This document shows, piece after piece, positions 38,438 to 47,458 of a stretch of 64,000 bases of DNA. The notes under the pieces are model-generated. The model did not search any database. It was given only the letters and a program-made list of their open reading frames with translations, and had not been told where the DNA came from. Source of the stretch: an uncultured Bacteroidales bacterium. GTDB taxonomy: Bacteria > Bacteroidota > Bacteroidia > Bacteroidales > P3. Both the position numbers and the translations under genes were made by a program. The DNA lies in assembly GCA_900316235.1 (NCBI GenBank), contig ONCC01000004.1:1-64000 (forward strand), read 5' to 3'. How positions within the stretch are numbered: position 1 is the stretch's first letter; each line of letters opens with the position of its first letter.

Positions 38438-40765
38438 TTAGAAATCTTTGATGCTATAGGTGGTGGCGGTGGAGGGAGTCCGTTTCTTGCCCTTTTTGCT
38501 CTCTTTGATGATGCTGTTGTCAGCTTTATATTCAAGCTGCTGGCCTTTGCCGGGTTTGTGGATGCCGAAATAGGTTTTGTCGAGATGGAGGCGTCGCGTG
38601 CGTAGCGAGTAGGTTTTGAAATCCAGTATCCATTCGGGATCGAAGGTTTGATAGAGGAATCGGCACTCGAAGTGGAGGTGGGGTCCCGTGGAGCGTCCCG
38701 TGCTGCCTCCCAAGCCGATGATGTCGCCTGCGGCGACGGGCTGGTTGGGCTGCACGTTGATTTTTGACAGGTGTCCATAGAGGGTCTCCAGTCCGTTGGG
38801 ATGGCGTATGACGACACAGTTGCCGTAGCCGCCCATACGTGAGGCTATGCGGACCACGCCGCTGAAGGCACTGTGAACGGGCTCTCCCGTCGTCAGCCGT
38901 ATGTCCACGCCGTGATGGCCTCGCTCCCATCGCCAGCCGTAGTTCGAGGTCTTGGTGTTGCGCACAGGGAAACAGAACTCCGAGGAGTCGTTCACCAACT
39001 TGAGGTTAATCTCGTCGGGCAGTTGGTCGAGTTGCGTGCGGCCCAAGGGGTTTACGCGGTGATGGGGGAAGGCGTCGTACCAGAGTGGCACCAAGGCGGC
39101 ACTCATGGGCTCCTCGTCGGTGGCTTTGGCGGCCTCGCGAATGGCTTTGACGGCTTCTTTGCTCTCGGTCTTCTGCTGTGCCGACTGTTTGGAAGAAGTG
39201 GCGCGCTGTGCCTCCAGAGTGGTTGTTTTTGCGTTTTGCCGTGAGGCTTCAATGCGGGCGTTGATGAGGGAATCGTAGTAGGAGACTTGAGCCCGCAGGC
39301 TTCCCACGCCTGTAAGCAGCAGTATGAGTATCAGCACACGGCGTAAGCGGGCTACGGGGAATCCCAGTTGCTCGCGATATTTGGCTACGGTGCGGCGTGC
39401 CAATGGGTATCCCTGTTCGTTGAGCAGGTGCGCCAAGGCGTCGTCGGAGAGGGGCGCCTGCTTGTCCTCATGCTCGATGGCGTCGGATAGCCGCTGTTTG
39501 ATGGCTTCGACGGAGATCTCTTCCCCTTCGGCATTGGCCATACCCTGGGAGAAGCACTCTTTGAGGGGGATGGTGCCGAAGTCGGTCTGCAGGTATTTAC
39601 TATTGGCCATGCGCGAGATGGTGGAGATGTCGAGGCCTGTAGCTTCGGCTACTTCGCGCTGGCGCAGAGGTTGTTTCTGGTCGGGGTCGCCCGTCAGCAG
39701 GTAGCGCCGCTGGTGTTGAATGATGTAGCGCATGACACGCACGATGGTATCGTGGCGCTGTTGCAGCAGGTCGATGAATCCTTGTGCGTCGGCCTGCTTG
39801 GTGCGAAGGAACTGCAGTGTTTCGCGGTCGCCTTTCTGTTTTTCGTATTCGGTCAGAAGGTCGGTGTAGTAGGTGTTGAGTGAGAGTCGTGGCAGGCTAC
39901 TGTCGTTGAGATAGAAGTGCAACTCACCGTCGTATTGTTGCAGGATGATGTCGGGGGTGAAGGTGTTGGCAGCCGAGTCACTTTCGGCATCCGAGCTGCC
40001 GGGTTTGGGGTTGAGGCGCCGGATGAGAGCGGCAGCCTTTTCAAGTTCCTCTTCGCTGATGCCAAGGGCATTACAGATGCGCTCATAACGGTGGTTGGCG
40101 AAGTTGTCGAAGTGGTCGCGGATGATGGTTGTTGCGGTGGGAAGGATGTCGGAATAATCGGAGTATTCCGAATAATCTGAATTTCCTGAACTCATTCTCT
40201 CCAGTTGCAAGAGGAGGCATTCCTGTAGGTTGCGGGCACCGATGCCTGCAGGTTCCAGGGACTGGATGATGCGCAGCACCTCCAGCACTTCATCGCGGGT
40301 GGCGTCGATACCTTGGCGGAAGGCCATATCGTTGGTCACCAAGTCCAAGTCGCGCCCCAGATAGCCTGCGTCGTCGAGGGTGCCAATTAGCTCGTTGGCT
40401 ATCAGCTGCTGTCGCTCGGTGAGGCGCCGTGTGATAAGTTGGGATGCCAGCCGTTCGCTGAACGAGGGGGTGTCGGGGAGTACGAATTCGCGTCGTTGCA
40501 CGTTGGGGTCGTTCTCCAGTTGCTCGCGGTAGTCGTAGTCGTATTCCTCCTCGTCGCTGTCCCAGTCCGATCGGTTGTTGTCGGCCGTTAGACTGTCGAT
40601 ATCTTCGGCGGCCTCGGGGGCTTCGGCCTCAAGCAGGGGGTTCTTCTCAATCTCTTCCTTGATGGCCTTTTCCAAGTCGGTGACAGGCAACTGCAACAGC
40701 CGCATCAGTTGTATCTGTTGCGGTGAGAATTTCTGTTGCAGTTGCTGTCGCTGAACTTGTTTCAT
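38438..40765 (-). CDS. rpoN: Sigma-54 factor fused to a signal-like segment and M23 peptidase
   Basis: 775 aa in one uninterrupted frame. Residues 1-476 are a complete RpoN: Gln-rich region I (LQQKFSPQQIQLMRLLQLP), core-binding region (AGIGARNLQECLLLQLE, TFTPDIILQ), helix-turn-helix EVAEATGLDISTISRMANSKY, and the RpoN box ARRTVAKYRE (456-465). At the point where sigma-54 normally ends, residues 477-493 (VLILILLLTGVGSLRAQ) form a membrane/signal-peptide-like segment, then a linker and an M23 LytM-type zinc peptidase: HHGVD (617-621), HPNGLETLYGHLS, GRSTGPHLHFE with H696 and H698. The likely reading is a membrane-tethered sigma factor with a periplasmic peptidase, or a recent fusion by loss of a stop. 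GTG at codon 477 could start the peptidase alone but would leave a signal without a basic N-region. A 9-bp array encodes residues about 191-206. Confidence 0.85.
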   Translation of the reverse strand: MKQVQRQQLQQKFSPQQIQLMRLLQLPVTDLEKAIKEEIEKNPLLEAEAPEAAEDIDSLTADNNRSDWDSDEEEYDYDYREQLENDPNVQRREFVLPDTPSFSERLASQLITRRLTERQQLIANELIGTLDDAGYLGRDLDLVTNDMAFRQGIDATRDEVLEVLRIIQSLEPAGIGARNLQECLLLQLERMSSGNSDYSEYSDYSDILPTATTIIRDHFDNFANHRYERICNALGISEEELEKAAALIRRLNPKPGSSDAESDSAANTFTPDIILQQYDGELHFYLNDSSLPRLSLNTYYTDLLTEYEKQKGDRETLQFLRTKQADAQGFIDLLQQRHDTIVRVMRYIIQHQRRYLLTGDPDQKQPLRQREVAEATGLDISTISRMANSKYLQTDFGTIPLKECFSQGMANAEGEEISVEAIKQRLSDAIEHEDKQAPLSDDALAHLLNEQGYPLARRTVAKYREQLGFPVARLRRVLILILLLTGVGSLRAQVSYYDSLINARIEASRQNAKTTTLEAQRATSSKQSAQQKTESKEAVKAIREAAKATDEEPMSAALVPLWYDAFPHHRVNPLGRTQLDQLPDEINLKLVNDSSEFCFPVRNTKTSNYGWRWERGHHGVDIRLTTGEPVHSAFSGVVRIASRMGGYGNCVVIRHPNGLETLYGHLSKINVQPNQPVAAGDIIGLGGSTGRSTGPHLHFECRFLYQTFDPEWILDFKTYSLRTRRLHLDKTYFGIHKPGKGQQLEYKADNSIIKESKKGKKRTPSTATTYSIKDF
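40149..40193. repeat. Period-9 array, five units, inside rpoN
   Basis: Plus-strand units TCGGAATAA, TCGGAGTAT, TCCGAATAA, TCTGAATTT, CCTGAACTC. Read on the minus strand it gives SDYSEYSDYSD, the same phase as helicase copy 1. TCGGAATA and TATTCCGA (40149-40156, 40164-40171) can form a hairpin. Confidence 0.85.
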
Positions 40766-42928
40766 TTATCGGACAATGTCCATTTCTTCAATTAAGTTTT
40801 TGGCACCGGCATAGATGTCGATGACCCAGAGCATATAGCGGCTGTCGAGGCAGATGCAACGCTGCAGGTTTTCCTCGAAGTCGATGTCACCGCTCATGGC
40901 TTCGCTGTTGCCGTCGAAGGCAAGGCCGATGAGTTGACCCTTGCCGTTGATGACGGGCGAGCCGGAGTTGCCGCCGGTGATGTCGTTGTTGGTGATGAAG
41001 CAGGTGGGTAACTCACCGTTCTTATTGGCGTAGCTGCCGAACTCCTTCTTGTTGTAAAGCTCTTTGAGACGGGCAGGGACGTTGAATTCGGCGTTCTCCG
41101 GGTCTTCCTTCTCGATGACACCCTTCATCGTGGTGTAGTAGTGATAGGAGACACCGTCGCGGGGGTCGTAGCTCTTCACGTTGCCGTAGGTGAGGCGGAT
41201 AGTGGAGTTGGCGTCGGGCGACATGAGTTTCTTGCCGTCATTGATCTGGAGGATGCCGTCGGTGAAGTCGCGGATTCCGCGCTCGAGGTTGTCCTGAACC
41301 TCCTGGGGAACTTCGTCGCCGAGGGCGATGTAGGCTTCATAGATTTCATTTCCCACTTTTACCAGCGGGTCTTTGTCGAGGGCTTTGATGCTGGGTTTCT
41401 GCATGAACTTGGCTAGGCTCTCACTGTTGGCGAAGATGGACTTCTTGAAGAGATCTTCGGCATATTCTTCAAAGTTGCCTTTGTATTTCTTGTTGGCAGC
41501 GAGGAGGAATTGGGGGCAGTAATTGGCGTTCATGTGGTCTACCACATGTTTGAACAGGGCGGCGACGAGGCGCTTCTCAACGTTTATGTCATAGTCTTTG
41601 TAGAAGTTGTCAATATAACTCTGGAGGAAGCTGAGATCGGCTTTGGGGTCATTCTCGAGGACTTTCTTGAAGGTGTTGGAGACGCGGATGGCAAAGAGAG
41701 GGCTCTCGGGACCCGAGAGGAGGCCTTCGCGAAGGTAAAGCTGGGCTTCCTCAACGGTGGCGCGGGCGGCATAGCCCTTCTGGATGAGGTCGAGAGCGCG
41801 ACTGTACTTGGGGTTGGTCTGCTTGCTGGCCCAGTTCATGTATTCTTTCTCCACCTCTTTCTTTACACCCATGGTGTTCAGGGCTTTGAGGGCTTTGTTC
41901 TGCTCATTGCTGTATTTCCAATAGTTGGAGCAGGAGGCGTATTTGGAAGCGTATTTGATGCGGGTGGCCTGGCTGGCGGCCATCTCCTCGCGGAGGATGT
42001 TGATTTTCACGGTGCGGATTTCGTAGACCAGTTTGTTGGTGATGTTCATGGTCTCCTCGAGGCCGAAGGAGGTGAGGAAGTGGTCGGTGGTGCCGGGGAA
42101 GCCCATCACCATGGCGAAGTCGCCGTCGTTGATCTCACCGGCGTTGACGGGCAGGTGGTGCTTGGGGCTCAGGGGGACATTGTCCTTGCTGTAGTCGGCG
42201 GGGCTGCCATCGGGGGCGGTGTAGATGCGGAACATGGAGAAGTCGCAGGTGTGACGCGGCCAGCTCCAGTTGTCGGTGTCGCCACCGAATTTACCCATCG
42301 ACGAGGGAGGGGCGCCCACGAGGCGAACATCCTTGTAGATGATGTGGACGAAGAGGAAGAACTGGTTGCCGTTGAACATGGGTTTCACCTTGGCACTGTA
42401 TTGGGTTCCCTTGACGGCTTCTTCGGCAATCTGCTCGGAGACTTTCTCGATGGCAGCGGCGCGGTCGCTCTCACTCATCTCGTCGGTGAGGGCTTTCTTT
42501 ACCTGGTCGGTGACATCTTCCATGCGGACGAGGATGGAGGCGGTGAGGCCGGGATTGGGGAGCTCTTGGTCCATGCTGTAGGCCCAGAAGCCGTCGCGCA
42601 GGTAGTCGTGCTCCACGGAGGAGTGTTCCTGCAACTTGCCGTAGCCGCAGTGGTGGTTGGTGCTGATGAGACCCTTGCTCGAGATAATCTCACCGGTGCA
42701 GAAGTGCCAGAAGGGGGTGCCGGCATTGCCGAGACCTACGATGGCGTCCTTCAGGCAGCTCTTGTTGATGTTGTAGATGTCCTCAGGTGTGAGTTTGAAA
42801 CCGGCTTTCTGCATGTCCTGATAGTTTTTGCCAATCAGGGAGAGAAGCCACATGCCCTCATCGGCGCGTACAGCGTTGGGGAGTACCAGCGTCATGGCCA
42901 GGGCGATTACTAAGGTACGAAGTTTCAT
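40766..42928 (-). CDS. S46 family dipeptidyl-peptidase (DPP7/DPP11 type)
   Basis: 720 aa. Signal peptide MKLRTLVIALAMTLVLPNAVRA; serine-protease triad visible as His in STNHHCGYG (about 90-98), Asp in FGGDTDNWSWPRH, and Ser in TGGNSGSPV near the C-terminus, separated by the large helical insert typical of S46. These periplasmic enzymes release dipeptides for asaccharolytic growth; whether it prefers hydrophobic or acidic P1 residues is not decidable here. The ATG at 42928 is chosen for the signal peptide. It lies directly (no gap) upstream of the rpoN fusion and has its own -7 element at 42976-42983. Confidence 0.92.
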   Translation of the reverse strand: MKLRTLVIALAMTLVLPNAVRADEGMWLLSLIGKNYQDMQKAGFKLTPEDIYNINKSCLKDAIVGLGNAGTPFWHFCTGEIISSKGLISTNHHCGYGKLQEHSSVEHDYLRDGFWAYSMDQELPNPGLTASILVRMEDVTDQVKKALTDEMSESDRAAAIEKVSEQIAEEAVKGTQYSAKVKPMFNGNQFFLFVHIIYKDVRLVGAPPSSMGKFGGDTDNWSWPRHTCDFSMFRIYTAPDGSPADYSKDNVPLSPKHHLPVNAGEINDGDFAMVMGFPGTTDHFLTSFGLEETMNITNKLVYEIRTVKINILREEMAASQATRIKYASKYASCSNYWKYSNEQNKALKALNTMGVKKEVEKEYMNWASKQTNPKYSRALDLIQKGYAARATVEEAQLYLREGLLSGPESPLFAIRVSNTFKKVLENDPKADLSFLQSYIDNFYKDYDINVEKRLVAALFKHVVDHMNANYCPQFLLAANKKYKGNFEEYAEDLFKKSIFANSESLAKFMQKPSIKALDKDPLVKVGNEIYEAYIALGDEVPQEVQDNLERGIRDFTDGILQINDGKKLMSPDANSTIRLTYGNVKSYDPRDGVSYHYYTTMKGVIEKEDPENAEFNVPARLKELYNKKEFGSYANKNGELPTCFITNNDITGGNSGSPVINGKGQLIGLAFDGNSEAMSGDIDFEENLQRCICLDSRYMLWVIDIYAGAKNLIEEMDIVR

Positions 42929-42975
42929 TGTCTTAAATGTTTTTATTAAAAAATAATTTAATTGTATTAAAACTG

Positions 42976-42983
42976 CAAAAATA
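42976..42983 (-). promoter_or_regulatory. -7 element for the S46 peptidase gene
   Basis: Minus strand TATTTTTG matches TAnnTTTG; leader of about 42 nt. It may also drive rpoN-M23, whose start codon follows the peptidase stop without a gap. Confidence 0.6.
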
Positions 42984-43031
42984 CACAAATATTTTTAAAT
43001 AATATAAAAAGGGTATGAAAAAAAATCACCA

Positions 43032-45503
43032 TTAACGTATCAGAGTGACGGTGCCGACATCGGACCAGCGTTCGCCGTAGATGTCCTCGAGGAACCAATA
43101 GAAGGTGTAGGCACCCTGTGGCATGGGCTCCCCGTCACGTGTGCCGTCCCACGAAGAATTGATGTCGGTTGTTGTCCATACTATTAGACCCCAGCGATTG
43201 TAGATGGTCAGCTCAAAGTTGGCCACTTGGCATGACGTCGAGGCTTGGAAACGGTTGTTGGTTTCAAGGTCGGGAGTGAAGATGTTGGGGAACCACACGG
43301 AGCGTATCTTGGTAGCAAAGCCAATGGTGGTGTCTGCACAGCAGTTGACGGCGTTGCAGCTTCTCATGGTCACCATGATGGTGTCGGGTAACGGATGGCG
43401 GAACTGGCGGCGGGCACGCTCACCGGTGAGGTGGTATCCGTCACTGTAGTTCCATGAGGTATGGTGGCGACCTTCGGAGCAATCAAGGAGGGTGATGACA
43501 GGATGGTCGAAGTCGATGAATGGACGGTTGCTTTTTATGCAGAGTGTGGGAGCTTCCGCAACGGTTACGGTTACCGAGGTAATGATGTTGCCCATGTCAT
43601 CGAGCAGATGATAGTCTGTTGTGCTCCTGGGATGTACGGTGACGGGGTTTTGGCCCTGCTGGCCATCAAGTTCGGCATCGTAGGGTGTGGCTCCCCAGCG
43701 GTAGGTATGGGTTCCCTCGGCGGTGAGCGTTACCTCGTCTCCAGGGCAAATGCTGTTGGCGCTGGCCCTTAGGTTTGCATCTCCGTAGGTGAGGTGCAGT
43801 GTCACTACTGAATCGCAGCCGTTGGCGGCAGTGAGTACATAGGGATAGTCTCCTGCAAGGGTCAGTGTGTCGCCGTGGTAGAAGAGCGTGTCGCCATAGG
43901 CCATGTAGTGACTCTCCTGGGTTTCTGTCGTTGGAAGGACGGTGAGTGTCAGCTGTCGGTAATGAACGATTGTGTCGTCTGCCATTGTTGAATCCCAAGC
44001 GGTGACGATGCCCGGAGTGGATGTCTGATCGATGTCGATAGTAAAGCCATAGTTGGAATAAGTTTCCTTTTGACAAATGGTATCGAGAATTTCTGTTGTG
44101 TCACGGTAAATGTGTAGTTCTGGATTGTACTCTTCCAGGCTCATACCGGCGAGGAAGGCGTAGGCTACCCAGCGGGCGTGGCCCGAGACGGTGGCGTAGA
44201 ATGGACCCGCATAGTTGTCGAGGGAGTGGGCACCGATAGAGATGGTGCCGTGGTAGTAGCTGTATGGGGTGCCCGCCAGAGAGGTGAACTGTGATGCCGG
44301 CATTAGCTGTCCGTCTAGGCGCATGCTGTCGACGGTCGCCGTGAGGGTGACGATGTCGAGATAGTGATGATTGTTTGCAATGTATGACTCATCGTGGGAG
44401 TTGGTGTTGCAGTTGTGTACGGGGAAGGTGGTGTTACAGAGCCAGTTGTGCACTGGTGGGATGTCTACCGACGCGGGATCACCCAAAGAAGAGGCGTTGA
44501 ATTTGTCGAAGCTGATGAGGTATTTGCACACATAGATGGGACCTGTCGAAGTGATGTAGGCTGCCAAGTTTGCTGGCAAGTGGAATTCATGAGTTTCACC
44601 AGCATTGAGTGTTATGTTGGCATTGGCAGAGGCCTCGTGGAAGGATACAATGGTGTTGTTGGTCGAGGCGGTGACGCGTATCTGGTCGCCTTCTGTGCGT
44701 GCCTGTTCTGATACCACCACAAATTCTTTGCCCCACCAATCGAGGGGAATAGCCTGTTCCATCAGGTGATCCCTGCCACGTTGAGTGTCTGTAGTCCCCA
44801 CACGGGCGCAACTGTGGCCCTGGAAAAGGGCGAAAGGTTTGCCGTTCGAGATTACCGTCATGCCGCTGAAGCTGACATTGGCGCCGCATTTCAATGCCAG
44901 CGTCTGGCCAGTGTTGAGGGTCACTGTGTAGGTGCTGCCGATAGGTAGGTTGATACCGTCCACGACACAGGGAAGCACCATGGAGAAGATAGTGTTGTCT
45001 TCTGTTGCCACCAGAGCCATAGCCCCTTTGTAGTCACTATTGTTGGGGTAGTCTTGCACGATGTACTGCGAGGTCAGCCGCTCGGTGGGCAAAATGTTGC
45101 AGATATCCCATGAATCGTTGATATAATTGCTGGCGTAGAGCGAGATATCAGCCGTTGAAGTAACGTGGAATCCTATGTTGGCGGTCGAACCCGAAGGGAT
45201 GCTTGAGGCTACGGTTCCAGGCAAATCAATAACAGTCTTCGTTCCACCGGGGTGGGTTGTGGTGGAGCTCCAGCCTGTCCGGGGATTGTTGACGGTGATG
45301 GTGGTGTTATCCAATCCAGTGGCAATCACCGAAAACCCCGGAGTGGCTGTCTGTCCGTTAGGGATGAAGGTTACCCAAAAATCGTGGCCTTTTGTGGTGT
45401 GTTCAGGGCATGTTGGGGTGGCGTGTTGGGCTACAGCCGTCACCATAAAGGTATACAGCAAGGTGGAAAAAGTAAGTATTCTTTTCAAGTCGCTTTTATT
45501 CAT
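43032..45503 (-). CDS. T9SS type B secreted protein with IgGFc-binding-like N-terminal region
   Basis: 823 aa. Signal peptide to about residue 26 (VTAVAQ). The N-terminal half resembles the IgGFc-binding domain (TTKGHDFWVTFIPNG, NDSWDICNILPTE, GKEFVVVSEQARTEGDQIRVTA). Middle beta domains include NGCDSVVTLHLTYG and a PKD-like SWNYSDGYHL. The last 85 residues (VWFPNIFTPDLETNNRF, ELTIYNRWGLIVW, WDGTRDGEPMPQGAYTFYW) are a T9SS type B / gliding-motility-associated C-terminal domain. Probable cell-surface adhesin. Promoter at 45539-45546. Confidence 0.85.
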   Translation of the reverse strand: MNKSDLKRILTFSTLLYTFMVTAVAQHATPTCPEHTTKGHDFWVTFIPNGQTATPGFSVIATGLDNTTITVNNPRTGWSSTTTHPGGTKTVIDLPGTVASSIPSGSTANIGFHVTSTADISLYASNYINDSWDICNILPTERLTSQYIVQDYPNNSDYKGAMALVATEDNTIFSMVLPCVVDGINLPIGSTYTVTLNTGQTLALKCGANVSFSGMTVISNGKPFALFQGHSCARVGTTDTQRGRDHLMEQAIPLDWWGKEFVVVSEQARTEGDQIRVTASTNNTIVSFHEASANANITLNAGETHEFHLPANLAAYITSTGPIYVCKYLISFDKFNASSLGDPASVDIPPVHNWLCNTTFPVHNCNTNSHDESYIANNHHYLDIVTLTATVDSMRLDGQLMPASQFTSLAGTPYSYYHGTISIGAHSLDNYAGPFYATVSGHARWVAYAFLAGMSLEEYNPELHIYRDTTEILDTICQKETYSNYGFTIDIDQTSTPGIVTAWDSTMADDTIVHYRQLTLTVLPTTETQESHYMAYGDTLFYHGDTLTLAGDYPYVLTAANGCDSVVTLHLTYGDANLRASANSICPGDEVTLTAEGTHTYRWGATPYDAELDGQQGQNPVTVHPRSTTDYHLLDDMGNIITSVTVTVAEAPTLCIKSNRPFIDFDHPVITLLDCSEGRHHTSWNYSDGYHLTGERARRQFRHPLPDTIMVTMRSCNAVNCCADTTIGFATKIRSVWFPNIFTPDLETNNRFQASTSCQVANFELTIYNRWGLIVWTTTDINSSWDGTRDGEPMPQGAYTFYWFLEDIYGERWSDVGTVTLIR

Positions 45504-45538
45504 ATAGTTGCGTAGTGTTGGTGTGTTTCAATCCATTG

Positions 45539-45546
45539 CAAAAGTA
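45539..45546 (-). promoter_or_regulatory. -7 element for the T9SS type B gene
   Basis: Minus strand TACTTTTG matches TAnnTTTG; leader of about 30 nt before the ATG at 45503. Confidence 0.6.
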
Positions 45547-45633
45547 CAAAGAAAAAAGCAATTGCTCAAAAAAAAATTGATAATCAATGTTCAAAAGGGA
45601 CAAGTGGCGCCTCAAAACAGGTATTTGGATATA

Positions 45634-45710
45634 TCTTCTCTGTACTTGCTCTGTACCTTCTCTGTAGATGGTCTGTATCCAATACAGAGGAAGTACAGAG
45701 AAGGTACATC
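45634..45710. repeat. Period-11 palindromic array, intergenic, upstream of mraZ
   Basis: Seven 11-bp units: TCTTCTCTGTA, CTTGCTCTGTA, CCTTCTCTGTA, GATGGTCTGTA, TCCAATACAGA, GGAAGTACAGA, GAAGGTACATC. Outer perfect 15-bp arms 45652-45666 and 45694-45708 enclose an inner 7-bp stem (45672-45678 and 45682-45688). It lies in the 527-bp gap 45504-46030, which otherwise holds the divergent promoters; the G-rich stretch 45811-45836 and the A/T-rich stretch before mraZ contain nothing else I can name. Confidence 0.88.
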
Positions 45711-45999
45711 GGAAATAGGGGGAGGAACCGACGCGGTTCCGAGGTTGTGTCGCAACAAGGTGCCGGTGGATGGGGAATGAAAAGTTTTCAACAAGGGGGA
45801 CGAGATGTGAAATGGGTGTGGGATAGGGGAGCGGGTTGATTTCTTCTGTACGTAGATGGCATGTAATCATGTTTTTGTAATTTTTTGTCATCTGTTGTGA
45901 AACTTTTTTTGCGTTTTTGCGTTTAAGGTTATGAACAACAAAAATTGGTTAAAAAAAACAAAAAAAGGTTTTTTTAGGTAGAAATTGGAAATTTCTTCG

Positions 46000-46007
46000 T
46001 AATTTTA
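46000..46007 (+). promoter_or_regulatory. Likely promoter of the dcw cluster before mraZ
   Basis: TAATTTTA resembles TAnnTTTG with A in place of the last G. The same octamer precedes ftsZ at 59505-59512. It is 24 nt from the mraZ ATG. Confidence 0.4.
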
Positions 46008-46030
46008 CAACCTGAAAAAAGTAGGTAAAA

Positions 46031-46519
46031 ATGGCCTTAATACTTGGAAAAGAATTCTGTAAGGTGGACTCGAACGGTCGTTTCAAGTTCCCAATTGCGC
46101 TAAAACGCCAGTTGGAAACTGAGGATGGTCGTTTCGTTATCCGCGAGAGTGTTTATGCCGAGTGTTTGGAGCTGTGGACTTACGCCAGTTTCAGGGAAGA
46201 AGTGGAGAAACTCCAAGAGAAGCTAAATCCTTATCGCCGAGAGGATCGCGACTTGTTGCGCAAGCTGACTGAGGGCAATGTCATCGAGCTTGACTCGAAT
46301 GACCGCCTGCTGGTTCCTGTGGAGCAGAAGCATGTGATTTCCAAGGCAAAAGAGATTGTTCTGCAATCGACTGGCAAGTTCATCGAGCTTTGGGACCGTG
46401 AGGCCTACGACAAGATGAACCAGTCTGGCGGTGACTATGCCTCAAGGGCAGAGGAGCTGCTGGGCCGCATCCCTGCGGAGGGGAAGATGGAGCCGGTCGA
46501 GAGCAATGCAAGAGTTTGA
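46031..46519 (+). CDS. mraZ: Division/cell-wall cluster transcriptional regulator MraZ
   Basis: 162 aa with two AbrB-like swapped-hairpin domains: KVDSNGRFKFPIALKRQLE near the N-terminus and VIELDSNDRLLVPVEQKHV in the second half. In other bacteria MraZ binds direct repeats upstream of itself and represses the dcw operon; I see no convincing copies of those repeats here. First gene of the dcw cluster; its last 14 bp overlap rsmH. Confidence 0.93.
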   Translation: MALILGKEFCKVDSNGRFKFPIALKRQLETEDGRFVIRESVYAECLELWTYASFREEVEKLQEKLNPYRREDRDLLRKLTEGNVIELDSNDRLLVPVEQKHVISKAKEIVLQSTGKFIELWDREAYDKMNQSGGDYASRAEELLGRIPAEGKMEPVESNARV

Positions 46520-47429
46520 GTACCATAGGCCAGTGATGCTTTCCGAAGCGTTGGACGGGTTGAACATCCGCCCCGATGGCATGTATGTGGACGTGACGTT
46601 TGGTGGTGGCGGTCATTCTCGTGCCATTTTGGAGCGTCTGGGTGAAAGTGGCAAGTTGTATGCGTTCGACCAGGACGAGGATGCCAAGGTGGAGAGTGAA
46701 AAGGTGAAGGATGAGAGAATGACCTTCATCAATGAGAATTTCAGGTACCTGAAGAGTTTCCTCCGGTTGCATGGGGTGCGGAAGGTGGACGGTATTTTGG
46801 CCGATTTGGGGGTGAGTAGTCACCAGTTCGACGTGGCGGAGCGTGGTTTCTCGACCCGCTTCGACGGCGCCCTCGACCTGCGGATGGACCGCAGGGGGGA
46901 GGTGACGGCTGCTGATCTGGTCAATAACCTTGACGAGAATGAGTTGGGACGGCTATTGAAACTCTACGGGGAACTGCCGAATGCTCGCCAGATGGCGAAA
47001 GCCATCGTGAGGGCCCGCGGTGAGAAGACTATCGCCACGACCTCGGATCTGAAGGCGGCCGTGAGCCACCATTTGCCCAGGGGGATGGAAAATAAGTATC
47101 TGGCGATGTTGTTCCAGGCGTTGAGGATAGAGGTGAACGGGGAGCTGGAAGCCTTGAAAGAGATGTTGCAGCAGGCCTGTGAGGTGTTGGTGCCAGGGGG
47201 TAGGTTGGTAGTTATCAGCTATCACTCGCTCGAGGACCGGCTGGTGAAGAATTTTATTAAGAGTGGTAATTTCGAGGGTGAGGTGGAGAAGGATTTTTAT
47301 GGCAATGTGCTGTCGCCAATGAAGGCAGTGAGCCGTGGAGCCATACAAGCTAGCGATGCTGAACTGCAGGTGAATAACCGTGCAAGGAGTGCCAGACTTC
47401 GCGTAGCGGAGAGAAAAAATGAGATTTGA
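46506..47429 (+). CDS. rsmH: 16S rRNA (cytosine(1402)-N4)-methyltransferase
   Basis: 307 aa: HRPVMLSEALDGL, SAM motif VDVTFGGGGHSRAIL, ILADLGVSSHQFD, GFSTRFDGALDLRMD, and SYHSLEDRLVKNF. Start at 46506 within the end of mraZ gives the normal N-terminus; the frame continues upstream without homology. Residues about 61-70 (KVESEKVKDE) are encoded by a short period-7 array in a variable loop. Confidence 0.95.
   Translation: MQEFEYHRPVMLSEALDGLNIRPDGMYVDVTFGGGGHSRAILERLGESGKLYAFDQDEDAKVESEKVKDERMTFINENFRYLKSFLRLHGVRKVDGILADLGVSSHQFDVAERGFSTRFDGALDLRMDRRGEVTAADLVNNLDENELGRLLKLYGELPNARQMAKAIVRARGEKTIATTSDLKAAVSHHLPRGMENKYLAMLFQALRIEVNGELEALKEMLQQACEVLVPGGRLVVISYHSLEDRLVKNFIKSGNFEGEVEKDFYGNVLSPMKAVSRGAIQASDAELQVNNRARSARLRVAERKNEI
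46686..46713. repeat. Period-7 array in rsmH
   Basis: Units AAGGTGG, AGAGTGA, AAAGGTG, AAGGATG coding KVESEKVKD in a variable loop after the SAM motif. The words resemble the period-7 array at 17744-17771. Confidence 0.4.
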
Positions 47430-47458
47430 TAATGGTATTATACATTATAATATAATAT

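Noticed and set aside
39335..39337. Separate M23 peptidase gene starting at GTG codon 477 of the rpoN fusion
   Set aside because: No stop codon separates it from rpoN, no start-site context is visible, and starting there would remove the basic N-region required of the signal peptide. It remains possible as a secondary start.
45811..45836. MraZ-binding repeats (TGGG at regular spacing) upstream of mraZ
   Set aside because: The GGG runs are 6-7 bp apart, not the expected 10-bp phase, and lie about 200 bp from the start codon.
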